Shown in pieces: positions 1 to 5,465 of a stretch of DNA of 14,413 bases; position 1 is the stretch's first letter, and each line of letters starts with the position of its first letter. Source of the stretch: Candidatus Bipolaricaulota bacterium (GTDB taxonomy: Bacteria; Bipolaricaulota; Bipolaricaulia; Bipolaricaulales; Bipolaricaulaceae); assembly GCA_021163465.1 (NCBI GenBank), contig JAGGWU010000156.1, positions 1 to 14,413 of the forward strand. Reading direction: 5' to 3'. Below the pieces are notes generated by a model, which worked only from the letters and a program-made list of their open reading frames with translations, did not search any database and was not told the DNA's origin. Position numbers and translations under genes: made by a program.

Positions 1-302
1 CCCACCGGCCGTACCCCCGCCCGATGCGCCCCCCGGGCAAGGGCATGGGATCCGGTGGGGTTGGTGATGAGAAGGAAGAAGAGGGCCAAAAGCGCGTGCA
101 CCGCCAAGGTGCCGCCCTCCCCTCCTCCCTTGATGAACCCATAGATCACCACCGCCACGATGGAGAAGATGGAGCCGAAGGTGGTGCACTTGGTGGCCCC
201 GTGGATCCGGGTGTAGACGTCGGGAAAACGCAAAAGCGCCAAGGCCCCGAGCCCATTGAAGATGGCTCCGATGGCCAAAAGCACGTAAAGGAAGACCTTC
301 AT
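1..302 (-). CDS. mnhG: Mrp/Mbh-type antiporter subunit G (MnhG), 3' end outside window
   Basis: Small membrane subunit of a multi-subunit cation/proton antiporter; the same subunit type occurs as MbhC in membrane-bound hydrogenases. About 100 codons are visible, starting MKVFLYVLLAIGAIFNGLG, and the frame is still open at the window edge. The family motif RFPDVYTRIHGATKC is present near residue 25, between hydrophobic segments, and a second segment reads LLALFFLLITNPTGSHALAR. The ATG at 302 overlaps the mnhF stop (ATGA) and has a GGGAGG Shine-Dalgarno six bases upstream, so the start is well supported and translation is probably coupled to mnhF. Whether it serves a stand-alone Na+/H+ antiporter or a hydrogenase cannot be decided from this gene alone. 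Confidence 0.9.
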   Translation of the reverse strand, partial: MKVFLYVLLAIGAIFNGLGALALLRFPDVYTRIHGATKCTTFGSIFSIVAVVIYGFIKGGGEGGTLAVHALLALFFLLITNPTGSHALARGAHRAGVRPV

Positions 303-565
303 TTCAAGCCTCCCTCAAGGTACCGAGCGATGTAAAGGGTGGCGATGAAGGAAAGGAGGGCGTAGACGATGGCCACGTCCACCAACACCACCTGCCCGAA
401 CGCGGCCCCCAAAAGGACCATGGTGGCCACCACCAGCGTGTTGATGGTATCCAGGGCCACCGCCCGATCGGCGGTGGTTGGACCGGCGGCGAGCCGCAAC
501 ATGCTGACGAAGGCATAGGCCACCAACACCGTCGCGGCCACCAGGAACCCCATTTCCGCTATCAT
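299..565 (-). CDS. mnhF: Mrp/Mbh-type antiporter subunit F (MnhF)
   Basis: Hydrophobic 88-residue protein with three predicted membrane helices, the usual size for MnhF/MrpF (MbhB in hydrogenases). The loop after helix 1 reads GPTTADRAVALDTI, matching the conserved GPT-x2-DR-x-ALDT family motif, and helix 3 contains DVAIVYALLSFIATLYIARY. I chose the ATG at 565 rather than the longer frame from 604 because it has a GGAGG eight bases upstream and forms an ATGA overlap with the mnhE stop; the longer start would add 13 non-conserved residues. It sits between mnhE and mnhG with 4-base overlaps on both sides, so the three are one translationally coupled unit. The subunit is membrane-embedded and has no catalytic motif of its own. 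Confidence 0.92.
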   Translation of the reverse strand: MIAEMGFLVAATVLVAYAFVSMLRLAAGPTTADRAVALDTINTLVVATMVLLGAAFGQVVLVDVAIVYALLSFIATLYIARYLEGGLK

Positions 566-1077
566 TCCGCGATCCTCCTCGCCCAAGCGGGGAACGGACC
601 ACACACGTCCTCCGGCCGGGGCTCGGGGTCCCGAACGTAGATCCAGTGGACGTAGAACTCACCGGTAGCATCGTCCACATCGACGGTGAGGGTCCCGGGG
701 GTGAGGGTAATGGAGTTCGCCAGGAGCGTCCGGCCGAAGTCCGTTTTGAGATGCGGCTGAAACCGCACGATCCCCGGGCGGATCTTCCCGGTGATCACCC
801 GATACGCCACGTCGATATTCGCCCGGGCCATGGAAAGGAAGAAGGGACCCACGAGATAGAAGATGAACAGGAACCACCTGTGGGGCTGAAGCAGCCGCAG
901 GTCCCTCCGCTTGAAGACGAAATGGGTCAAGGGAATCGCGCCCAGGAGGGCGATCACCGCCCCGCCGATAAGCTCCCCCAAAGACCAGACGCCGACCTCA
1001 CCGGTACATAAGGTGAGGAGAAGGTACACCGCATAGATGGAAACCACACCCGCTACCCATGCCCCCCATCTGCGCAT
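562..1077 (-). CDS. mnhE: Mrp/Mbh-type antiporter subunit E (MnhE)
   Basis: 171-residue MnhE-type subunit (MbhA in membrane-bound hydrogenases). Two or three N-terminal hydrophobic segments (about residues 5-25, 30-50, 65-85) precede a cytoplasmic domain with the family core ANSITLTPGTLTVDVD near residues 117-132. The tail contains YVHWIYVRDPEPRPED, a form I associate with archaeal and Thermotogae-type MnhE/MbhA; this is from memory. The ATG at 1077 is preferred over an upstream TTG at 1116 that would add 13 poorly conserved residues. No Shine-Dalgarno is visible, but a promoter-like pair lies just upstream, so translation may start on a leaderless or very short leader. It is the first gene of the E-F-G set and is divergent from hypB. 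Confidence 0.9.
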   Translation of the reverse strand: MRRWGAWVAGVVSIYAVYLLLTLCTGEVGVWSLGELIGGAVIALLGAIPLTHFVFKRRDLRLLQPHRWFLFIFYLVGPFFLSMARANIDVAYRVITGKIRPGIVRFQPHLKTDFGRTLLANSITLTPGTLTVDVDDATGEFYVHWIYVRDPEPRPEDVCGPFPAWARRIAE

Positions 1078-1086
1078 GGTGTAAGG

Positions 1087-1116
1087 ACTATACACCGAAG
1101 CCCTGGGAAAAGGCAA
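1087..1116 (-). promoter_or_regulatory. Candidate promoter for mnhEFG
   Basis: On the minus strand TTGCCT (1116-1111) and TATAGT (1092-1087) are separated by 18 bases, four of six and five of six matches to the bacterial -35 and -10 consensus. The -10 box ends nine bases before the mnhE ATG, so the transcript would be leaderless or nearly so, in line with the missing ribosome binding site. Pattern match only. Confidence 0.4.
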
Positions 1117-1169
1117 ATTTGGCGCCGCTTATATGTGGGCGGGGCTGTGTGTGCTGGATCAGGAAAAAC

Positions 1170-1185
1170 GATGATCTCCATCATC
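1170..1185. promoter_or_regulatory. Short inverted repeat in the mnhE-hypB divergent spacer
   Basis: GATGAT-CTCC-ATCATC is a perfect 6-base inverted repeat with a 4-base spacer, between the two divergent starts. It could be an operator half-site pair or chance. It does not match the NikR nickel-repressor operator as I know it (GTATGA and TCATAC separated by 16 bases). Confidence 0.2.
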
Positions 1186-1218
1186 CGCCGCCCCGGGTTG
1201 CGGGAGTGGGAAGGGGAA

Positions 1219-1224
1219 TATACC
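1219..1224 (+). promoter_or_regulatory. Possible -10 element for hypB
   Basis: TATACC lies 11 bases before the hypB ATG at 1236. A recognisable -35 at the right distance is not seen, and the GGGGAG that directly abuts the ATG is too close to act as a normal Shine-Dalgarno. A short-leader transcript like that suggested for mnhE is possible. Confidence 0.22.
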
Positions 1225-1235
1225 CTCACGGGGAG

Positions 1236-1880
1236 ATGCACGAGATCCGGGTAGGTTTCGGCGATATCCTGAAGAAGCAGTTGGAGTTAGCGGGAAAGAA
1301 CTACGAGCTCCTCTCCTCGCATGGGGTGCGGGCCTTCAACGTGATGGGCGCCATCGGCTCGGGGAAAACCACCCTGATCCTCAGGCTCGCGGAGGCGCTC
1401 AGGCACCGCGGGATCCGGGTGGGGGCCGTGGCCGGGGATGTGGCCGGGGACGACGACTTCCGCCGCTTCCGGGAAGCGGGGATCCCGGCGGCCAACATAA
1501 ACACCGGGGACGACTGCCACCTGGACGCCCACCGGGTCCACCACGCGCTGGAGGACCTCCCCCTAGAGGATATCGACGTCCTCTTCATCGAGAACGTGGG
1601 GAACCTGGTCTGCCCCGCGGACTTCCCCCTGGGCACGGAGACGGACATCGTGGTCATCTCCGTGACCGAGGGCGAGGACATGGTGCGCAAACACCCCAAG
1701 ATCTTCGCCCAGACCGATGTGGTGGCCATCAACAAGGTGGATCTGGCCGAGGTGGTGGGGGTGGACCCCCAGCGCATCCTGGCCGACTACCGCAAGCTCA
1801 ACCCCCACGGGCGGGCGATCCTCACCGCCGCCAAAAGCGGCCACGGGATCGAGGAGCTCCTTTCGGCCCTGGGGTTCTGA
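1236..1880 (+). CDS. hypB: Hydrogenase nickel incorporation GTPase HypB
   Basis: SIMIBI-class GTPase that drives nickel delivery, with HypA, to the large subunit of [NiFe] hydrogenases in the cytoplasm. The 214-residue protein has the P-loop GAIGSGKTT (38-46), GDVAGDDD (68-74 region), NTGDDCHLDAHRVHHAL (89-105), ENVGNLVCP (119-127) and the guanine-specificity motif NKVDL (166-170). C94, H95 and C126 match the metal site of the G domain. It lacks the N-terminal CxxCGC nickel site and histidine-rich stretch of some homologues, so it is the short form. The frame stays open up to an ATG at 1059, but that 59-residue extension overlaps mnhE, is unlike HypB and starts inside a divergent gene, so I took the ATG at 1236. 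Its TGA shares a base with the hypA ATG (TGATG), indicating coupled translation. Confidence 0.95.
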   Translation: MHEIRVGFGDILKKQLELAGKNYELLSSHGVRAFNVMGAIGSGKTTLILRLAEALRHRGIRVGAVAGDVAGDDDFRRFREAGIPAANINTGDDCHLDAHRVHHALEDLPLEDIDVLFIENVGNLVCPADFPLGTETDIVVISVTEGEDMVRKHPKIFAQTDVVAINKVDLAEVVGVDPQRILADYRKLNPHGRAILTAAKSGHGIEELLSALGF

Positions 1881-2293
1881 TGCACGAGTATTCACTGGCC
1901 CTCTCCATCTTCGAATCCCTCCGCGCCCGGCTGTCCCAATCCGAGGGGCTCCCGTCACGCGTCACGCATCACGCGTCACGGATCAAGAAAGTCCACCTCC
2001 GCCAAGGGGAGCTTTTGGTGCTTTCCCACGAGGCCCTGCAGGAAGCGTGGCGGATCATCACCGAGGGGACCGAGCTCGAGGGCTCGGAACTCGAGATCGA
2101 GCGGGTCCCGGTGCGGGTGAGGTGCCCCGGGTGCGGGTACGAGGGCGATGCCAAATACCTGGCGGAAGAAGGCTGGCACATGCGGGTCCCCATCCTCTCC
2201 TGTCCCCGTTGTGGGGCCCGGGTGGAGATCGTGGAGGGAAAAGACCTCGCGGTGGTGGCGTTGACGGTGGAGGAAGAAGTCGAGGCGAGCTAA
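1880..2293 (+). CDS. hypA: Hydrogenase maturation nickel metallochaperone HypA
   Basis: Nickel- and zinc-binding partner of HypB. The protein begins MHEYSLALSI; the N-terminal Met-His is the known nickel ligand and must stay exposed, which fixes the start. Zinc cysteines are C82/C85 (CPGC) and C108/C111 (CPRC). At 137 residues it is longer than the usual 113-118. About ten extra residues fall at positions 26-34 (SRVTHHASR) between helix 1 and the KVHLRQGEL strand, exactly where the DNA is a heptamer repeat; the rest of the excess is an acidic C-terminal tail. The insertion sits in a loop away from both metal sites and leaves the frame open, so the protein is probably functional. It is the second gene of hypBA. 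No hydrogenase structural gene is inside this window. Confidence 0.93.
   Translation: MHEYSLALSIFESLRARLSQSEGLPSRVTHHASRIKKVHLRQGELLVLSHEALQEAWRIITEGTELEGSELEIERVPVRVRCPGCGYEGDAKYLAEEGWHMRVPILSCPRCGARVEIVEGKDLAVVALTVEEEVEAS
1954..1981 (+). repeat. Four-copy heptamer array inside hypA
   Basis: Four consecutive heptamers GTCACGC, GTCACGC, ATCACGC, GTCACGG, consensus RTCACGS. They encode most of the inserted peptide SRVTHHASR of HypA. Because 7 is not a multiple of 3, gain or loss of one unit would shift the hypA frame. Confidence 0.85.
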
Positions 2294-2307
2294 GCCCCTT
2301 CGGGCTT
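2292..2307 (+). terminator. Small hairpin between hypA and trmO
   Basis: AAGCCC-CTTC-GGGCTT forms a perfect 6-bp stem with a 4-base loop, directly overlapping the hypA TAA. No T tract follows, so it is at best a weak or Rho-dependent stop, or an mRNA stability element; trmO may still be co-transcribed. Confidence 0.3.
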
Positions 2308-2324
2308 CCCCGGGGAGCTGCAGG

Positions 2325-2702
2325 ATGAGGGAGATCGTCCTCCGGCCCATCGGCTACGTGGAGCAAGTGGAGGGGGAGATATCCGAAGTGGTCCTCCGCG
2401 ATGAGTTTGTCCCGGGATTGGAGGGCCTGAAAAGCGGCCAAGAGGTCCTGATACTTTTCTGGATGGACCGAGCGCGGAGGGATGTTTTGCGGGTCCATCC
2501 CCATGGGAACCCGATGAGACCGCCGCGGGGAGTATTCGCCACCCGGTCGCCACACCGGCCGAACCCCATCGGGGCCACGACGGTGGAGCTCCTTTCCGTG
2601 CAGGGAGGCCGCCTTCGGGTGCGGGGCCTTGACGCTTGGGAGGGCACGCCGATCCTGGACATCAAGGTCGGGACGGGGGCTACGGAAGAAGGCCGAGGAT
2701 GA
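2325..2702 (+). CDS. trmO: TrmO-type tRNA (N6-threonylcarbamoyladenosine-37) N6-methyltransferase, short form
   Basis: UPF0066/TrmO family, S-adenosylmethionine-dependent methyltransferases; the characterised E. coli member methylates t6A37 of tRNA-Thr. The 125-residue protein has the N-terminal PIGYVEQ, the central RRDVLRVHPHGNP (51-63) and the family signature FATRSPHRPNPIG (71-83), followed by GLDAWEGTPILDIK (101-114). The C-terminal extension of E. coli TrmO is absent, as in archaeal-type short members. After DIK the usual PY-containing end is replaced by VGTGATEEGRG, in the part that overlaps cdsA. The start has GGGGAG seven bases upstream. It follows hypA by 31 bases on the same strand; a link with hydrogenase maturation is not established. 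Family assignment is firm, exact substrate is inferred. Confidence 0.82.
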   Translation: MREIVLRPIGYVEQVEGEISEVVLRDEFVPGLEGLKSGQEVLILFWMDRARRDVLRVHPHGNPMRPPRGVFATRSPHRPNPIGATTVELLSVQGGRLRVRGLDAWEGTPILDIKVGTGATEEGRG

Positions 2703-3504
2703 ACCGCACGTAGAAGTAATAGACGGGGATGGAAGCGAGGATCCCGTCGATCCGGTCCAGCATCCCGCCGTGGCCGGGGAAGATGCGCCCCGAGTCCTTG
2801 ACCCCTGCAGCCCGTTTGAGCAGCGACTCGAAAAGATCCCCGAGTTGGACGAACGCCCCCACCGAAACCCCTAAGGCCAGGATATGGGGGGCCCAATGCC
2901 CGAGGTCCCCTAAGAACCTGGGATAAAGGGCAGCGCCCACCGTCGCAAGGATAAGCCCTCCCACAACACCCTCCCAGGTCTTGGCCAACGATATCCGGGG
3001 AAGGAGTTGGTGCTTCCCGAAAAGCGTTCCGGCGAAGAAGGCCCCCGTATCGTACCCCCAAACGATGAAGAGAAAATGGTAAACGAGGAAAAGGTCCGCT
3101 CGGAAAAGGAGGTAGAAGAAGCTCAAGAGCCCGGGGATGTAGATGAACCCGAAGATGCTCGCGAGGGAGGTGAGGAACCCCTCGCGGTATCCGCGACGAA
3201 AAAAGGAGTAGATCACGGTAAGATAAGCCACCCCCCACCCCAGCACCAGGGCGTAAGTCCCCTCCCATAGCCCGGCGAGGAGGAGGTAAAGGGGTGTTGC
3301 TCCCAGGAGCAATTCCCGGGGCGGGCAGATCCCCAACCGCTCCACCAGCTCCAGGTACTCCCATCCCGCCACCAACGCCACCGCCGAAAGGAGTATCCCC
3401 ACAAGCCAGGGGAGGGAGAAGCGGTGGGCCAGATAAAAGAGGCCCAACACCAGGGGTATCGCCACGACCCCGGTGAGGACACGGTCCACCAGTGAGGATT
3501 TCAT
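2680..3504 (-). CDS. cdsA: Phosphatidate cytidylyltransferase CdsA
   Basis: Integral membrane enzyme that makes CDP-diacylglycerol from phosphatidate and CTP, the branch point of phospholipid synthesis. The 274-residue protein shows about eight hydrophobic segments and the CdsA signature near its C-terminus: LKRAAGVKDSGRIFPGHGG followed by MLDRIDG. A second conserved block, WGYDTGAFFAGTLFGKH then KTWEG, lies in the middle. The ATG at 3504 makes an ATGA overlap with the uppS stop; a longer open frame to 3630 lies wholly inside uppS and was rejected. It ends the ndk-valS-folC-uppS-cdsA operon, and the uppS-cdsA pair is a classic bacterial arrangement. Its last 23 bases overlap the convergent trmO end, with no terminator visible between them. 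Confidence 0.95.
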   Translation of the reverse strand: MKSSLVDRVLTGVVAIPLVLGLFYLAHRFSLPWLVGILLSAVALVAGWEYLELVERLGICPPRELLLGATPLYLLLAGLWEGTYALVLGWGVAYLTVIYSFFRRGYREGFLTSLASIFGFIYIPGLLSFFYLLFRADLFLVYHFLFIVWGYDTGAFFAGTLFGKHQLLPRISLAKTWEGVVGGLILATVGAALYPRFLGDLGHWAPHILALGVSVGAFVQLGDLFESLLKRAAGVKDSGRIFPGHGGMLDRIDGILASIPVYYFYVRFILGLLP

Positions 3505-4244
3505 CCCTTTACCCTTCCGAAGCTCCGCTCCCGCCGCTGGAAATCTTTGAGGGCGTAAAGCAGGGCCTCCTCGTCGAAATCCGGCCAAAGGATATCGGTG
3601 AAGTAGAGCTCGGTGTAAGCCAACTCCCACAGAAGGAAGTTGGAGACCCGCACCCTCCCCCCCGTGCGGATGAGGAAGTCCATGTCGGGGAGGAACCCGG
3701 TGGGGAGGTAGGCCCGGAAGAGCTCCTCCCCCACCTCCTCGGGCCCCATGGCGATGGAGCGGGCGGCCCGAAGGAGGTCCTTTGCGGCCCGGAGGATGGC
3801 CCAGCGGCCCCCGAAGTTCAGGGCTATAGCCAAGGTCAGTGCCCCGTTTTGGGCCGTTTTTTTCTCGATCTCCTCGATGGCCGCCTGCAGGCCCTCCGGG
3901 AGGGGCTTGTGATCCCCCACTACCAGGAGCTTTATCCCCGAATCGATGAGCTCTTCCGTCTTTTCGCGCAGAAATGACTCGAACAACGCGAAAAGGCCGT
4001 CCACCTCGTGGCGGGGCCGTGCCCAGTTTTCCGTGGAGAAGGCGAAGAGGGTCAAATAAGGAAAGAGCCTCTCCTTGACCACAAACCGCACTATCCGCTC
4101 GGCGGCCAGCGCCCCCTGACGGTGTCCCTCCAGGCGGGAGAGCCCCCGCGCCTTGGCCCAGCGGCCGTTTCCGTCCATGATGATCCCCACGTGGGTGGGG
4201 AGGTCCCCGCCGCGGACCTCCTCAAGCAGGGCGCTCAAAGCCAC
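3501..4244 (-). CDS. uppS: Undecaprenyl diphosphate synthase (cis-prenyltransferase) UppS
   Basis: Soluble cis-prenyltransferase that elongates farnesyl diphosphate with isopentenyl diphosphate to the C55 carrier for peptidoglycan and other envelope polymers. Of 247 residues, the diphosphate-binding motif IIMDGNGRWA (21-30) carries the catalytic Asp24; FAFSTENWARP follows, and the C-terminal motif FLIRTGGRVRVSNFLLWELA with TELYFTD completes the active site. The start is GTG at 4244, supported by GGAGGT five bases upstream; the codon lies within the last bases of the folC-like gene (23-base overlap). The 3' end overlaps cdsA by four bases. All expected family residues are present. Confidence 0.96.
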   Translation of the reverse strand: MALSALLEEVRGGDLPTHVGIIMDGNGRWAKARGLSRLEGHRQGALAAERIVRFVVKERLFPYLTLFAFSTENWARPRHEVDGLFALFESFLREKTEELIDSGIKLLVVGDHKPLPEGLQAAIEEIEKKTAQNGALTLAIALNFGGRWAILRAAKDLLRAARSIAMGPEEVGEELFRAYLPTGFLPDMDFLIRTGGRVRVSNFLLWELAYTELYFTDILWPDFDEEALLYALKDFQRRERSFGRVKG

Positions 4245-5463
4245 GGCGCACCTCCGCCAGAAGCCCTTTGGGAGCCACCATAACGATCAGGTCCTTTGGT
4301 GCGGCGACATCCAATGCCTTCGCCATGGCGATATGGGGGTCGGGTACCACCCGGTGACCAACCCCTAATCGCCGGGCCTGAGGGAGTAAGGCCTGGGCGG
4401 GGAGCAGCTCCTCATCGGCGCCGGAGCAGAGGATCACCTCGTCGAAGGCGGGGAAGAGGACTTCGGCGGTGGAGCGAACCGGTTGCCCCCGGTGGATGGC
4501 GAAGATGAGCGTGCGGCGGCCACCCGGATCGGGCATGGCTTCAATGGTCCTCACCAGGGAGGCCGCCGCCGCGGGATTCCTCGCCGCATCCAGGACCACA
4601 TACGGCCGCCGGGAGATGACCTCGAACCTTCCCGGGAGCTTGACGTTTATCCACCCCCGCTTGATCGCGTCCGGTCCCAGTTCCCATCCTCCCACCAGCT
4701 CACAGAGAGCACCCAAGGCCAGGGCCAGGTTGGCCTGCTGGTAGAGCCCCAGGGGAGGTGTGGAGAACTCCCCGAGGCCCAAGGGATCCTCCCGGAGGCC
4801 CCAGCTCACGCGGTCCCAGGAAAACTCCCGCCCTTGGACCTCGTCGGGATCCAGGATCACCAACGCCCCCCCGGTCCGTTTGGTCGCCTCCGCGAACGCG
4901 GCCAACGCTTCCACCTTGCGTTCCACCGTAAGGAGGGGGACCCCAGGGGAAGCGGTGTGGGCTTCCTCCCAAGAAGCCCGGGCCCAACCCCGCCCGAACA
5001 GGTCCACCCTGTCCTCCTCCACACAGGTGACGAGGGTCAGGAGCCGATGGGAAAGGCAGTTGGCGAGATCGTTGCGTCCCCCCACCTCGGCCCCCACCAC
5101 GGCGATCTCCACCTCCTCCTCGGCGAAGAAAAGGAAGGCGGCCGCGGCGAGCCTTTCCACGGGGCGCGCCTGAACCTCGCAGCTTTTGTCCACCAGGGAG
5201 AGGTAGGGTTCGAGGGCGTTTTGGGAAACCGGCTCGGCGGAAAGCCGCACCATCTCTTGGGGCGCCGAACTGGGGGAGAAGACCCCGACCTTGTATCCGC
5301 ACGCGGCAAAGGCGGCCTCCAGGAAAGACACCACGGAGCCCTTCCCGAGCGAGCCGGTGACGTGGATGGAGGGGAACCCTTCCTCCGGGTTCCCCAGGCG
5401 CCCAAGGAGCGCCCGCATCCGTGAAAGGCTCCCCACCACCGGCTGCCGAAGAGGGGTCTCCAT
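4222..5463 (-). CDS. Divergent FolC-like Mur ligase (folylpolyglutamate/dihydrofolate synthase family)
   Basis: Mur-ligase-fold ATP-dependent ligase, 413 residues, placed like folC directly after valS. FolC joins glutamate to folates or pteroate. Visible landmarks are the P-loop HVTGSLGKGSV (about 35-45), GAEVGGRNDLANCL (about 125-138), ELGPDAIKRGWINVKLPGRFEV before the C-terminal domain, and VVLDAARNP (about 289-297) where FolC usually has LDGAHNP. The histidine of that motif is Arg here. The usual GLDH segment after the Mg-binding glutamate reads CVEEDRVDLFG, so the DH is missing too. The fold looks intact, but substrate or even activity may differ; the folC symbol is withheld for that reason. 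I chose ATG 5463 because GGAG lies eight bases upstream; an ATG two codons earlier (5469) overlaps the valS stop but has poor spacing. Confidence 0.75.
   Translation of the reverse strand: METPLRQPVVGSLSRMRALLGRLGNPEEGFPSIHVTGSLGKGSVVSFLEAAFAACGYKVGVFSPSSAPQEMVRLSAEPVSQNALEPYLSLVDKSCEVQARPVERLAAAAFLFFAEEEVEIAVVGAEVGGRNDLANCLSHRLLTLVTCVEEDRVDLFGRGWARASWEEAHTASPGVPLLTVERKVEALAAFAEATKRTGGALVILDPDEVQGREFSWDRVSWGLREDPLGLGEFSTPPLGLYQQANLALALGALCELVGGWELGPDAIKRGWINVKLPGRFEVISRRPYVVLDAARNPAAAASLVRTIEAMPDPGGRRTLIFAIHRGQPVRSTAEVLFPAFDEVILCSGADEELLPAQALLPQARRLGVGHRVVPDPHIAMAKALDVAAPKDLIVMVAPKGLLAEVRRGFERPA
4250..4255 (-). promoter_or_regulatory. Strong ribosome binding site deciding the uppS GTG start
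   Basis: GGAGGT on the minus strand ends five bases before GTG at 4244 and is the only strong site nearby, so it fixes the non-ATG start inside the 3' end of the upstream gene. Confidence 0.8.
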
Positions 5464-5465
5464 CC

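Noticed and set aside
1059..1235. N-terminal extension of HypB by 59 residues containing cysteines and two histidines
   Set aside because: It overlaps the start of the divergent mnhE, is rich in residues from GC-rich noncoding DNA, and does not resemble the CxxCGC or His-rich HypB leaders; HypB homology begins around 1236.
1954..1981. Heptamer array as a CRISPR fragment
   Set aside because: Units are seven bases with no spacers and lie inside hypA.
2354..3364. 336-codon open frame on the minus strand
   Set aside because: Runs through cdsA and antisense trmO in another frame; no family features, while cdsA has a full signature.
4483..5424. 313-codon open frame on the plus strand
   Set aside because: Antisense to the folC-like gene; composition (Gly, Arg, Pro, His rich) is typical of a shadow frame in high-GC DNA and no domain is visible.
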